Positions 42,768 to 55,025 are shown, numbered from the stretch's first letter. The stretch is DNA of 64,000 bases from Dermacentor variabilis (GCF_050947875.1 NW_027460401.1:496001-560000); one strand, 5' to 3'. A program made the numbers and translations. Notes: generated from the letters alone by a model not told the origin.

Positions 42768-44036
42768 GTGAGCATTTTCGCGCTACCAGCTAGTGAAGAG
42801 AAAATGGGAGGGAGCAATACTAAGGTACAAGGAAGAAAAGGCAATTGAAGGAAGAGAGCATGGTAGAAAGCTAGGCTTGTTTTCACACGAAGGCACTTAG
42901 GGGCCACACGAAATAAGCAATGCAGGTGAGTCAGTGCTCTTGCGTTTGATGTCTCAACTAAGAAAATCTTAAAGTGAACCCATCACAAGCTGAAACCAAC
43001 CGCAAGCTAAGTCTTTTCCTGCTGGCACCATTTAGAACTGGCTCGGGCAAATTGAGCAATCTGCAAAAATGTGCTTATAACTGCACCATGTTCAAGGATC
43101 ACATGCATGAAGTTATTGGCATGCCCTTCTCAAATGTAGAGGAACAACTTTGCAACGAGGGGCACATACACTGGCAGAGAGAGCCCATTGACGATAATAA
43201 TGTGACCCCGTGTGCACAAAAAGCAAATGAAAAGGCCTTAATAGCACTTGGATCTTTCCATCTTTGTCCTCTCCTGTCGCTCTCGCGTGTGATGGTATCA
43301 GTCGAACTCAAAATATGCCTCCCTGCTTTCAGCATGGTGCCGGTTCTTTCTGTTACATTTGTTTCTGTGACAAAGGAATTTACAGTTACTTTCATTTGGT
43401 CCTATGAGATCATTTATCATGCGAAAATACCATCAAATGGAGGCCTCAGGAGAGCAAGGCATGAGATACGCATTGTACATAGGTGGTGGCATACCTAAGA
43501 CAGACCCCACTTGAAAAGACGAGTATGCAATTGTGCATGATGTCCCACGTAACATGCACACACCTTTATATACAAAACAAACAGAAATTATCCAAACACA
43601 AATGAAAGACATTTTTCCCTGTGGATTGGTCGTGGAGCTGTATTAGTGCTAATAAACTTCGCAAACAAATGACAAGCAAAAAAATTTCTTAGAGGCCTGG
43701 CATCTGGAAGAAAGAAAAGTTGACCGATTGGTGGGGTTAATGTCCTGCAGCAACACAGGGAGATGCCGTAGTGCCAAAGCCTGAAGTAAGACCACTTGGA
43801 GTTTCCTTAATGTTCACTCAATCGTCGGTACATGAGTGCTTTTGCATTTCGCTCCTTCACTCGAATGTGGAAAAAAGTTTTTGAACAGCACTCATAAGCC
43901 ACGTTAATGAAAGTGCACTGGATTCCACTAAGATAATCCTGTTATATATCGTACAACTGCCCTTTACAGTGTAAAAAAAAACAGGAGACATATAAATGTA
44001 AACATGTGATTTGAACCTTTCCATATTCTGAGGTGC
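42768..44036. other. No supported gene
   Basis: There is a 174-codon plus-strand frame at 42974-43498, but it shows no domain or motif I can name and could be chance. No UCK P-loop exon (GTASGKS-like) was found on the minus strand here. Confidence 0.4.
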
Positions 44037-44168
44037 TGTGAGGGTACCGGGCCGACGCCAGGTGGCGTAGAGTAGCAGGCACGGGACGGTGGGCAACGAT
44101 GTGTGGCGGGGAGGGAGAACATGGAAGGCGTGTGTGCGCGGTCGGCATGCGGGGAGTGCACGACAGGG
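44037..44168 (+). mobile_element. Truncated LTR of the G2 gypsy family
   Basis: It starts TGTGAGGGTACC, shares GAGTAGCAGGCACGGGACGG and GGAACATGGAAGGC-type sequence with the 3' LTR at 63405, and stops matching after about 44165 (GAGTGCACGACA). I-type LINE D sequence follows. It may be the 5' LTR of G2 or a separate fragment; the remaining LTR half is not found to the right. Confidence 0.7.
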
Positions 44169-44513
44169 GAGTCTCGTCTAAACTGCGATACGAGGAGCTT
44201 GCACTGCTCCTCGCTCTGACGACCTCATCTCGCCAGTCACAACTATATTGCAACTATCCTAGACGGATCAGTTAGGGATATGTGCTCGACTGGTGAGCTC
44301 GCACGCCATATGTATTTCGAGTTAGTGAGCTCGCGCGCCGCATTTTCTGCATGTTGGCAGGCTCGCGCGCCCCGTGTTGGAGTGTATTGGTAACCTCGCA
44401 CACCCCGTGTTGTGCATGTTGGTGTGCTCACGCGCCACGTGTTGTACTGTGTTGTGTGCTGTTCTCGCATTCTTTTTTCTCTCTCTCTCTCTCCCTTTTT
44501 TTTTCTACATGGA

Positions 44514-46147
44514 TTTCCACATGTCGAGGGGTCGCCCGCCACGCATGGGCCACCGACGCCAACCGAACGCATCGTTCGTGACTCTCATGCCTGCAACCCT
44601 GCATGAGCTCAGAGCGAGAGAAGAGCTTCAGTACCATGCAGAGGACATTGTTGACAAGTGGCTTAAAAAGCAGGCCACTACCTTTTATCCTGCAGTTGTC
44701 ACCCAGCCTGGGGCCCCACTTGAAAGTACCACGATCCCAGCAGCCCCTACAGTAGCTGTGGAGCCGACGCCGGTGAATACCGTCTCTGACACAGGACGGA
44801 TACCTTGCTGAAAGGGTCGCACTCCCGCTGCCCAGCTCTTCAGACGATGAAGAAGAGATGGACTAAACTAGCTCGCAAAAACGCGCCTGCGAAGTCGAGA
44901 GTGAGGACAAGGGGGTGACCGGCCCTCGCAAGCAGGCACCGTGCGTTCCTCCTCACTCGGAGAAGCGTGCATCTCCCAACGATCAAGTGGAAAGGATGGA
45001 CAACGGCGGCAACATCTCCCGTCCCGCAGGAGAGACGGTCACCACCCCCTTTCTGCCTGACGCAGAAGGTGACGCTCCTGCCGCCGAAAAGGTGTCATCT
45101 GCTACAGCTCCCGTCCTGATGGAGAGTATGGACGCCATCTCTCAGCCTCTTAACAAGGTGCCGGCCGCTTCCCTCACACTCCCTCGAAGCGAGGGCGCGC
45201 CTGCGGCCGCAGTCACAAGGTCGTCTGCTAGCGTTGGGGGTATGCTGTCTGCTACCTTGACTGCTGCAGCACACACTCCCAACCCGGTGGTCTTGGCTCC
45301 GTTGGTGCTTCCCGACGAGCCCCTCGCGTCGAAGTTCCTGAAGGGCCCACCCCGTCACATACCTGCACAGCGGAACCTGCAGAAGAAGAAGAAGAAGAAG
45401 CAGCAGAAGAAGGCAAAGAACACTTCTACCGCTTCAGAAGCTTCTACTTCCTGGGTGGCCGACTTCTCATAGCGCACTCCTGAGACTGCAGCCACTACAA
45501 AGGCAGTTGAGCGTGAGAACCTCGCAGCTCGTGAGCCACCTGCGGACAGCTTCCAGCTGGTCCTGTCGAAAGGAGATCAGCGCCGTGCAAGGCCTTTGGA
45601 GAGTGCAGCACTCCCAGTCAACCCTGCGGTCACCGGCACGGTGCTCTTCCGCCCATCTGCACCGGGTGGAGCCTTCCGGAGTGCCCCGCGCCTCGCACTC
45701 GTGGCGGCACTTTCTGCGCGACCAGGTGTTGCTGCAGTTCGTGTCAACCACAAGCGCAACATTGTGGCCGCCGATACGACCACTCAGGCATGCCTTGAGG
45801 AGCTGCTGGCAGTCACCGAGCTCCATGGCATTCCAGTGACTGCCTGCCTACCGGGTGAGCGTGAAGCCAGCTGGAGCAGGCCACCACACCCTCGCCGCGC
45901 TCCTATGCGAACGCAGTCACGGGCATTGCTGATCCTTCAAGGTGCCCGGTACCAGCTCCACACAGCTCCCGACGTCAGGTGCCTCAGGCCACTGCTGTCC
46001 CCTCGACCACACCCCCTGGTGCCGACAACTGTGGAACAGCTGGTGGCAAACCTGGTGCTGATTATGCAGGCAGTCAGCACCATGCTTCCTGCTGACCACC
46101 GACTCCACGTCATCTGCCATGCCCGACGACGCGGAGGCCAAAGCTAG
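44514..46147 (+). pseudogene. LINE D (I-type) ORF1
   Basis: Gag-like ORF1 of an I-group LINE in several frames. It begins near MSRGRPPRMGHRRQ at about 44520 and continues with LHELRAREELQYHAEDIVDK, an acidic SSSDDEEEMD near 44850, a long Ala/Pro/Ser-rich region with a lysine run (45384-45420), then PVNPAVTGTVLFRPSAPGGA, RVNHKRNIVAADTTTQACLE and TELHGIPVTACLPGE (RNA-binding-like part). The zinc knuckles that normally follow, and the endonuclease, are not found, so an internal deletion is likely near 46150. Frameshifts and stops make it non-functional. Confidence 0.7.
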
Positions 46148-46599
46148 GAGAGCCTCTGCTCCACCATCAGTCACAATCCAGATTGTGCTTGAACTTGGCA
46201 CCTGCTGAGGTCACTGATGGATGCTCCAAGTGCTCAATGCCAGTCCTTGGCCATAGCTGTTCTCGTGGGCATCAGCGAGCGGGCCCTGGTCGAGCGCACA
46301 GCCGACCAGTTTTCTGAGAGGTCCCCAGTCCCGCAGATCCTGCCCTTGATGGCTGCCACAAGACGCTGCCTCCCTCCCTGCCACCATCCAGAGTTGGTGG
46401 CGGCACAGATCTCCGCCCTGTGCAGCGAGCCTCTTCACATGCACGAGCTCGAGTCGGTGCTGGTTCTCACATGATGACAGAGTGCTCTTGGAGCCAATGG
46501 CATAACCTGCCAGATGCTGTGTAACCTTGCAGAGCTGCAACGGGAACGACTCCTGGAGCAGTTCAACTCCTCCTGGAGCACTGGGGCCCTGCCTGAGAG

Positions 46600-47825
46600 C
46601 TGGCCGATGGCTGTGGTGGTGCCTTTGCTGAAGTGACGGGAGCCTGCGCGCTCTCCTCCTACAGGCCAGTCCCCCTTACCTCTGCAGCATGCAAAGTGAT
46701 GGAGAAGATGGCCCTATCTCGGCTCGAATGGACTTTGCAGAATTGCAATCTGGCTTCAGGCACAAGCGCTCAATGGTGGACTCCCTCACAGATGTGGCCA
46801 CCCTGGAGGATGCCAGAGGCAGTGAGAACATTGTCATGCTGCTGCTCCTGAACCTCCAGAGTGCCTTTGACCGGCTGCCGCACGAGGTGATCGAAGCAGC
46901 ATTGGACTGCTTAGGCGTCACGGGATGCCTCCAGGGCTTCATCTCTGCCTTCCTGGTGGTCCGAAGCTTTCTGGTGCAGGTAGGCAAAGTGTTCAGCGAT
47001 ACCAGAGACATCCCCTCCGGTGTCCCGCAGGGATCGGTGCTGAGCCCTCTACTTTTCAACCTGGCTCTGGCAGTACTTGCAGCAGCCCCTACTACTGGCT
47101 GACAGATGCTACCCAGTCTGCTGCGCCATCTATGCAGATGACATGGCGCTGTGGGTACGAGGACCCAGGAGAAGCATCACTGCCATCCGGGGCTCACTGC
47201 AGAGGGCCCTGGAAGCAGTCATCTCCTTCTTCGGTGGCATTGACCTTTCCATGTCCCCGGAAAAGACAGAGGCACTACTTGTACACCCGCTGGCCTCAGC
47301 ACGCCACTACATGAAGCAGCTGCACATTGCAAACACCACCGTACCATGGAAGTGGGAGGTCACCTATTTGGGCCTAACAATTGATTACTGGCTCTCCTGG
47401 ATTCCTGCAGCCAAGTCAGTCACCACCAAAGTCCGAATAGTCCAGGGGCAGTGAGCAAGATGCAGCAGCGTGGCCAGGGCTGCACCGTCAAGTGGGCGCT
47501 GTAGATGAGCCAAGCTGCGGCCACATCCATCCTGCTATATGCCTTGCCACTGCTTTTACTATCTCCAGCCAGGAAAGAACAACTCGAGAGAGTGCATAAG
47601 AGTGCAGTAAGGAGCATCCTTGGTCTCCCCAAGCACTCCCGAATTGCTGCCATACTGGCTGAGGCTGGCGAATGACCATTGTCGCTGCACGTGCTCCAGC
47701 GAGCCCTTGGGCACAGTGACCGTCTGCACCGTGCTCCAGATGGTGGGGCTCTGCTCTCCCGACTGCAAAGCCAGCTGCTATCTCGCATGGGGGGCCTCTG
47801 TAAGCTCTACGAGGGGCTGATTGTG
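46600..47825 (+). pseudogene. LINE D (I-type) reverse transcriptase
   Basis: RT landmarks: SSYRPVPLTSAACKVMEKMA, LQSGFRHKRSMVDSLTDVAT, LLNLQSAFDRLPHEVIEAAL, IPSGVPQGSVLSPLLFNLAL, then, frameshifted, YADDMALWV (catalytic YADD intact), SMSPEKTEALLV and VTYLGLTIDYWLSW. The C-terminal region has ERVHKSAVRSILGLPKHSRI. The sequence stops at about 47825, before any RNase H domain. The arrangement fits the I superfamily. Confidence 0.82.
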
Positions 47826-48347
47826 GAGTGACCCAGGATTTTTTTTTCGAGGGAGGGGGGCCCAACCCAAGGTAACTTTTCTATGCAAATGAGATTGGGG
47901 GGGTGTACCTTTACTAGTACAAATGTTAATAACGCCCGCCATTCACCATAAAGACGCATAAAGACGCACAGGTATGCCTGTGAGATACACCTCTTTTTTA
48001 CTAGGCAAACAAGGAACCACATCAAATGGACTCGCACAGGAAAGAAGCACAGGAAGAACACTGCCAAGAACAAGTAAAAAAAAGCGAAAGTGTAAAGATT
48101 TCTATACTAGCATACAACTAAAAAAAAAACAGCAGTTGACAACAAAGGCACACGGGCCACGCAGGGTTGCCCACCCAGCCAATCACAGAAGCAAACAAAA
48201 TCGTCATCATGCGGCGTTCTCAAAATGGCGTCATACTTGATATCTCCGGAGCGTCTGCTGTTCTTGAAGAGTCTTTTGATCGATGGTAGCAATGAGGTGT
48301 GCAGCGGACATGGCATGGACAAAGTGTATGGAGTCTGAGCATTTCAC
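47826..48347. other. No supported gene
   Basis: Begins with a poly-T/G-rich patch (47838-47860) of the kind also seen near 13250, then short low-complexity runs. No coding or RNA feature is supported. Confidence 0.5.
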
Positions 48348-48358
48348 TCTTCAAAAGT

Positions 48359-48597
48359 CTACCTGCCATGGTTGCTTAGTGGCTATGATGTTGGGCTGCG
48401 AACCACGAGGTCGCGGGATCTAATCCTGATTCCGCCCACAGTGGCCGCATTTTCGATTGGGACGAAATGCGAAAACACTTATGTACTTAGATTTAAGTGC
48501 ACGTTAAAGAAACCCAGGTGGTCCGAATTCCTGGAGTCTTCCACTACGGCATGCCTCATGGTTTCAGCACATAAAACTCCATTATTAATTATTTGGA
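48359..48597 (+). mobile_element. tRNA-derived SINE, copy 1 (11-bp TSD)
   Basis: A tRNA-like head (TGGTTGCTTAGTGGCTATG as A box, GGGATCTAATCC as B box) is followed by a body with TGCGAAAACACTTATGTACT and ACGTTAAAGAAACCCAGGTG, then an AT-rich end. TCTTCAAAAGT is duplicated on both sides (48348-48358 and 48598-48608). A tRNA-derived SINE called Ruka is known from hard ticks; I cannot test whether this is it. Confidence 0.9.
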
Positions 48598-48608
48598 TCT
48601 TCAAAAGT

Positions 48609-49499
48609 GTGCGGTACAGTTCATTTCACTGCTGCAACTTGACAATATACTGCATAGTTGCAGCGAAGCAAGCATTTTACTTCAGTTCAATAAAGAATTA
48701 GGCATTCGCCATTCCACTATAATAGGCGAGAGAAAACATATAAATTTATGCGCTAATAATTTTATTTTTGTGGTTACCGCCTGATTTGGGTAACAGGAAA
48801 AGTTTAAAGTACAAATTATTTGCAGCCTCGCAGAGGAACAGTGGCTGGCGGTTATGAGGGCATGTGCAGGGCTTCACTGCAGACTTGAGTTGTATCCGAT
48901 TATAGTAGTGTATTTTGAATTAGCTCTTGAAGAATTATAGAGGAATATACATTTGTGGAACAATTGCAGTTCTTTTGGATCCCTCGTTTACTGCTCTACC
49001 AAGTTAAGCACCGCAACCGACTCGTATTGTTATTTGGGAAGTTGCGTAACGATGCATGCCGAGAGTCCCGTACAACGGTGTAGAGTGCAGGACACTGCGG
49101 TTCTAGACGTACTGAGCTCACCGCGGAAGGCTAGAAAAACACCTATACATAAGCACAGCAGAGAAGTGGCTACATCAGGCGGCTCGACTGCTAACTGTAG
49201 AAGCGTCATTCAAAACACACGGAACTGTTCTCCCCTTCCGGCGGCGTTTTCTCTACTTTCTTTCTAAATAAAAAGATGTTGATCCATAAATATTTTCATA
49301 AACAACGGTTAAATTTGTTAATATTCGCTCTTTCTTCCTGTCTGGATGTTGCCTTGGCTCTCTCCCTTAGTAAATCGCTTAACTTCTCAACTCCTTCCGA
49401 CTCTTGTTCCCAGTTGCCAATTTTGCACGAAAAGTGCTGTACAATTAGGGGAAAACCAGATGAGCTAACGGGTGACAGTCATATTACTTATGAGTTTAA
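48609..49499. other. No supported gene
   Basis: AT-rich sequence with short frames only. It may include the lost gag region of G2, but nothing recognisable remains. Confidence 0.45.
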
Positions 49500-50443
49500 G
49501 AGGAAGCTTTAGTTTGGGAAGCAGGGAAGAAGCACGAACCCTGAGGCTTGCTCAGGGCTGGTCACAAACTGAACAATCGTTTCGCTATCGTATTCGTTGG
49601 CAAGGTGGGTCCAGGAAGCAGCATTTTCTTCTTTTGCCAAAGCTGTGTCACGATGTTGTTCTTGAGCGGGATTTTCTTGAGGTGGCAGGTATTTCTCTCC
49701 ACATGAGCCTTGGCGGATGGTCACTGCACTCTGACCCATATGGGCTCGTCAAATTTAAAAAGGCATCGAAGCGGCCATGTGTGTCGGATGCTGGACACTG
49801 ACCCCTGTCAGTCTGTAAGGCAGAGTTGCAATGCGATAAGCAAGGTCAAGAGCCTGATGAATATGTGCCCAGCTCTCTACAGAAACTTTTTGCAGATGTG
49901 CAGGATGTATGCCACAATACCACTAAGAGTGGCGAGTGTAGGCTAGAGAACCTTCGGGAGGAGCAGAAGCAGAAACTTAACATCCTTGCAGACCATAACC
50001 ATATTTTTACCACTCTGCCAGGTTGCACGTCCCTGGTGGTTCACAAAATAGACACAGGCAGCCACCCACCAGTTAGATGCAAGCTGCGCCCGGTTAACAG
50101 CCAAAAGTGAGCAATTCTTGAGGGGTCTATCCAACATTTGCTGGACCAAGACCTCCTTGATCCCTGCTCCAGCTCCTGGGCCAGTGCCCCTGTATTAGCA
50201 AAGAAGAAAACTGGAGGATATCGCCTTGCAGTAGACTACAGACCCTTAAATGCAATCACAACTGTGCCAGTATATCCCATGCCCCGCACAGACTGGGTTC
50301 TGGCTCAGCTCGGCCACACTAGGTGGTTCACGAGCCTCGACCTTGCTCAGGGCTTCTTTCAAATGTCGGCTGCTCCTGAAGATGTACCGAAGACTGCATT
50401 CCTGTGCCATAGAGGAGTGTTTCAATTTAAGCAAATGCAGTAA
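49500..50443 (+). pseudogene. Gypsy G2 protease end and RT N-terminal half
   Basis: A plus-strand Ty3/gypsy family distinct from G1. After the protease end (FLLLPKLCHDVVLERDFLEV, then GISLHMSLGGWSL) comes a linker with CTSLVVHKIDTGSHPPVRCK, then RT: DQDLLDPCSSSWASAPVLAK, YRLAVDYRPLNAITTVPVYP, FTSLDLAQGFFQMSAAPEDV, KTAFLCHRGVFQFKQM. The palindrome at 50444 interrupts it. Frames change at least twice. Gag is not recognised upstream. Confidence 0.85.
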
Positions 50444-50595
50444 AACACATTGTGGGGCTAGTTGGTGCATAGCTTTCAAAAGATGAAGCGCCAATAGTGA
50501 CGGCACACAGGAAGGAATACAGACAGGACAAGGTGCCTTGTCCTGTCTGTATTCCTTCCTGTGTGCGGTCACTATTGGCACTTCATCAATTGTAA
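50444..50595. repeat. Palindromic insertion in G2 (52-bp arms)
   Basis: The arms GATGAAGCGCCAATAGTGAC...AGACAGGACAAGG (50482-50533) and its reverse complement (50536-50587) differ at two positions. The insert splits RT after FQFKQM; coding resumes at CGVPGGPATFQSLMDKVLEG. GCAAATGC at the left and GCGAATGT at the right look like a decayed 8-bp target duplication. Confidence 0.88.
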
Positions 50596-50709
50596 GCGAA
50601 TGTCATGTGGGGTACCAGGTGGGCCGGCAACATTTCAGTCTCTCATGGACAAAGTGTTAGAAGGCATAAAACAGGACTACTGCATGGCATTTCTTGAAGA
50701 TATGCTCAT
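50591..50709 (+). pseudogene. Gypsy G2 RT, catalytic segment
   Basis: RT resumes with CGVPGGPATFQSLMDKVLEG, then DYCMAFLEDMLI. The catalytic box, usually YxDD, is FLED, with glutamate replacing the first aspartate. LINE C inserts just after CTCATTT; G2 resumes at about 59481 with SEAFEDHL. Confidence 0.8.
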
Positions 50710-50761
50710 TTCTAGCATTTCCTAGCATGCATATTCCTACCTTGAACATAGAGAACAATAT

Positions 50762-51179
50762 TGTCACGTGGTGGCGACGTTGAAGAACACAGTAACAATA
50801 CTGTGAACGACAAAACTAAGTTTTATTGGGCGAACCTGTGCCCACAAAACAGGCTACATTATAGTACAACGATAGTGGCGATATGCGGTCGGCGATCATC
50901 GAAAATATGATCAGCGAGTCAAGCGCGTCGGCTTTTATACAGCAGTCGTCGAATGTTCCAGACTAATCGTTGGGACCCGCGTGCCTTCCACAAAGTTCTA
51001 CACGATTCGTGTCAGGCGATGAAATCAGATAACACAAGGTCCGGTGACAACAGACAGTGGATAGAAGCATCGATAACTTTCCAGAAAATTCGGGTACATG
51101 CAGGCGTGTCCCGCGCAGTGTGGTAACATTTCTTAGGCGGCGAAACGTGGCCGCTAGATAAAAATAAGTACACGTGTCA
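50762..51179 (-). mobile_element. G1 3' LTR (418 bp)
   Basis: From TGTCACGTGG to ACACGTGTCA. It is the downstream LTR in the minus-strand sense, preceded there by the polypurine tract. Confidence 0.92.
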
Positions 51180-51289
51180 TTACCCCCCTCTTAAAAAGCA
51201 TCGACCCGATGCTGAAAACAAACGAAAGTAATAAACGAAAGCACGCGTAGCAAAGAAAACTGCAAAAATAAGGAAGTTTGTCAGCGTCC

Positions 51290-52855
51290 GTAAAAGGGTT
51301 TAAGCCGCACAACGTGGACCACTTCAGATCGTGCATGGCGCCGCTGTGAATGCGAAATGCCTTCTGGCACGACCTCATAGTCCAGAGCGCCAATACGTCG
51401 GATGACCTTGTAGGGTCCGAAATAGCATCGGAGTAGTTTCTCACTGAGTCCTCGTCGGCGTATCGGAGTCCATACCTAAACATGGTCGCCGGGCTGGTAC
51501 TCGACGAAGCGTCGTCGGAGGTTGTAGTGTCGGCTGTCGGTCCTCTGCTGGTTCTTCATCCGCAGACGGGCGAGCTGTCAAGCTTCTTCGGCGCGCTGGA
51601 GATAGGTACCGACATCAAGATTTTCCTCGTCAGTGACGTGCGGCAGCATGGCGTCGAGCGTCGTCGTCAGGTTTTTGCCGTAAACAAGCTTAAATGGCGT
51701 GATTTGTGTTGTTTCTTGCCCTGCCGTGTTGTAAGCGAATGCTACGCACGGCAGGACCGCATCCCACGTCTTGTGATCGACGTCGACGTACGTTGCTAGC
51801 ATGTCGGCGAGGGTCTTGTTCAGGCGCTCCGTGAGACCATTCGTCTGCGGATGGTATGCAGTAGTCTTCCTGTGACTTGTCTGGCTGTATTGCAGAATGG
51901 CTTGCGTGAGCTCTGCTGTAAAAGCCGTTTCTCTGTTGGTGATGAGGACTTCTGGAGCACCATGTCGCAGCAGGATGTTCTCGACGAAAAATTTCGCCAC
52001 TTCGGCTGCACTGCCTTTCGGTAGAGCTTTAGTTTCAGCGAACCATGTGAGATAGACCGTCGCCGCAACAATCCACTTATTTCTGGAAGTTGATGTTGGA
52101 AACGGTCCCAACAAGTCCATCCCGATCTGCTGAAAAGGTCGGTAAGGAGGCTTGATCGGCTCTAGTAATCCCGCTGGCCTTGTCGGCGGTGTCTTGCGTC
52201 GCTGACAGTCTCGGCATGTCCTGACATAACGGGCGACATCGGCGGTTAAGTGCGGCCAGTAATACCTTTCTTGTGTCCTCGACAGCGTCCGGGAGAAACC
52301 GAGGTGCCCAGCGGTCGGGTCGTCATGTAGGGCGTGCAGTACTTCTGGACGCAGCACCGACGGAACAACTAGAAGGTAGTTGGCGCGGACTGGTGAGAAG
52401 TTCTTCTTCACGAGTAGGTTGTTTTGAAGCGTGAACAAAGACAATCCACGCTTAAATGCCCTAGGGACAACGTCAGTATGCCCTTCCAAATACTCGAATA
52501 GGGCTTTTAGCTCCGGGTCCCCTCGCTGTTGTTCGGCGAAGTCTTCTGCGCTTATTATTCCAAGGACGGCGTCGTCATCCTCATCATCTTGCGGCGGCGT
52601 GATAGGCAATCGGCACATGAGTGTTTTTGTCCGGACTTTGTATGTTACAGTGATGTCGTATTCTTGTAGTCTAAGGCCCCACCGTGCCAGCCGTCCTGAA
52701 AGATCCTTTAAATTCACTAGCCAACACAAGGCGTGATGGTCGCTGACGACTTTGAATGGCCTGCCATATAGGTAAGGGCGAAATTTCGCTGTAGCCCAAA
52801 CGATGGCGAGGCATTCCTTTTCGGTTGTAGAAAAATTGCCTTCCGCTCTTGACAA
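51290..52855 (-). pseudogene. G1 RNase H and integrase
   Basis: A 425-codon frame (52855-51578) starts inside RNase H (TTEKECLAIVWATAKFRPYL, SDHHALCWLV). Integrase follows: zinc finger H-X-H...GHLGF...CRDCQRRK, catalytic MDLLGPFPTS, then LITNRETAF, then TTAYHPQTNGLTERLNKTLA. The second catalytic aspartate (TDRGTAF-type in relatives) is asparagine here, so integrase should be dead. A frameshift leads to the C-terminal domain at 51483-51290 (LRCYFGPYKVIRRIG in frame). The start of RNase H ([19 protein letters not shown]) lies at 52985-52860 behind stops. Confidence 0.9.
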
Positions 52856-53044
52856 CTACCGGCTAGCGTAAGCTATCACGTGTTCATGTCCATCTTTTCT
52901 CTGGACTAAGACGGCACCGAGGCCTAGGCGACTGGCGTCAGTGTGGATTTCGGTATCGGCGTGCTCGTCGAAGTGCGCAAGTACGGGCGGCGACTGCATG
53001 CGTCGTTTGAGTTCTTAAAATGCGTCAGCCTGTGGCGTTTCCCA

Positions 53045-53639
53045 CTAGAACTCAACGTCACATTTAGTTAGCTGTGTCAGCGGCTCAGCGATGCGTGAAA
53101 AGACCTTGACAAATCGCCCGTAGTAGGCGCACATGCCAAGAAATCTACGCACTGCCTTCTTGTCGATGGGCTGGGGGAACATTGCGATGGCAGCTGCCTT
53201 CTGCGGGTCGGGGCGGACTCCAGACTTGCTGATGACGTGGCCTAGGAACAGAAGCTCATCGTAAGCGAAGCGGCACTTTTCTGGCTTCAGAGTGAGCCCT
53301 GATGATTTGATGGCCTCAAATACTGTTGTAAGCCGCCTAAGGTGATCGTTGAAATTTCCGGCGAAGACAACGACGTCATCCATGTAAACGAGACAGGTCT
53401 GCCACTTCAATCCTGCTAAAACCGTGTCCATCACGCGCTGGAACGTTACAGGCGCCGAGCACAGTCCAAATGGCATAACCTTGAACTCGTAGAGGCCGTA
53501 TGGGGTGATGAAGGCGGTCTTTTCACAATCTCTTTCGTCGACTTCTATTTGCCAATAGCCAGACTTGAGGTCCATCGACGAGAAGTATTTAGCGTTGCAG
53601 AGCCGATCCAGTGCGTCGTCTATCCGAGGGAGGGGGTAT
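53045..53639 (-). pseudogene. G1 RT, C-terminal part with YMDD
   Basis: Minus-strand frame with YPLPRIDDALDRLCNAKYFS, MDLKSGYWQIEVDERDCEKT, KVMPFGLCSAPVTFQRVMDT, CLVYMDDVVVFAGNFNDHLR (intact YMDD) and FLGHVISKSGVRPDPQKAAA. It ends at LTKCDVEF with a stop. The THAP element inserted at the YPLP codons separates it from the N-terminal RT at 55026. Confidence 0.9.
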
Positions 53640-55025
53640 TGGCGGCAAGGAGTTACGGAGTCGCCATCTATCGGAAACGCCTCGCTGGCATAGTATGAGG
53701 GATCACGTGGCGCGCTCCTCATAGGTTTTGCTGTCAGCGCTCACTGAAAACACCACGCGCGAGCTCTTCTGGACATTTCTGTAAGTACTTTCGAAATGAG
53801 AGAAGTTTATTACTGTCTAAATAATAATCTTGGACAAACTGAAAGCACACAATCGTTTACAGACGCTATCTCTTTACCGAATACGTACGGTGAACGCCAC
53901 TGCGCGCGGTCGCCGCGATGGAGTCTCCCGAACCGGCTTCTTGCGTGAAAGGTAGGTAAACGCTGAGAGCAAACTATGTGAAATATGTTCTTATAGTGTT
54001 TGTATAAATAAATGGAGCGTAATAGAATGAAGCCTCAATGCAGCGATCGCACAGATTCGCAGCGACCGACTGCGCGTCTGCATGCTTGTCCGCGCACTGT
54101 TTCGTTTTCCCACGCGCGCGTTTTCGCACCGTGTCATGAGCTTTAGGCCGCAGAATATGAGCATTTGACAGTATACAAGCAACCATTGTTGCGTGGGCGC
54201 TATCACAGCTGTTAAAAAATAATTTCATTGTAGAGACTTCGACGCCTACGGGGACTGTGATTTGCCGTCGCGACGATTCAATCTTTTTTTTTTCTTCGAA
54301 ATTCTTTGACCTTTCAATACTATTTCTCGAGTTGCGTCGCACTGTATGTTTATCGGCGTTCTCAGCGTGCAATTTCCCGCTGCTCCTTTTTTGTAATTTA
54401 GTGCATTAATTCATAACACAAACATGACCATATGCCATGCTTTCTTTAAATGCGCTTCTTACCGCTGCCTTTCCACTCCACTGAACTTGCCAGTATCTAT
54501 AGCATCGACAAGTTCATAGACCAAACCGTCACGACATTAGTCGGGCAGCGGACTCGGGCGAGCATCTCAGTGCGCGTTTTCAGAACATCGCAGACCGGGC
54601 GCCGTAGCAGAAATCTCCCTCGCGTCTGTGCTTGCTGCATAGCCGAGTTGTAGCCGATGACTGTTTCCCGGTTTTATGTTTCGCGAGCCAAGCTTCACGC
54701 AGCTTCTTGTCCTGCGGCTACGTGTGAATAAGGCTGACACCGGCCTCCGTTACGTGCGTCCGGCCCTGCGGCACCGAGCAGTAGCCATACCATGTTGCGC
54801 GCCTTCAAAGGCAGCCACTACCTATTGTAGTGCTTTCAAGCGTTGTAGAGGAGACACTCGAAGCGGGAAAATTTCGCCACTAAATGAGGACCGCAGCGTA
54901 CACTCGTTTTCAGCTCGCTTCGGCGCCCCAGAAGCAGCCGACGCGGCCGCTATGTCCACGTGATCCCTCCTAGTACGTCATGCCGACAGTGGCGCCAGCT
55001 TTTCCAGTGGTGGAGCTCGAGGCCA
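53640..55025 (-). mobile_element. THAP-bearing DNA element, copy B (inside G1 RT)
   Basis: A 1,386-bp element with ends TGGCGGCAAGGAG and, on the other strand, TGGCCTCGAGCTCCACC. AT lies on both sides (53638-53639 and 55026-55027); removing it with one AT restores GGGGGTATACGTCC, as in the uninterrupted RT at 1670. On the minus strand it carries THAP-like GVSLIHT, a stop, PQDKKLREAWLAKHKTGKQS and LCSKHRREGDFCYG, the same arrangement and stop codon as in copy C. Confidence 0.88.

Noticed and set aside
42974..43498. Gene for a 174-residue protein
   Set aside because: The frame has no recognisable domain, unusual composition and no splice or promoter support; it may be chance.
41409..44036. UCK P-loop exon
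   Set aside because: No GTASGKS-like or SQDSFYR-like coding stretch was found on the minus strand.
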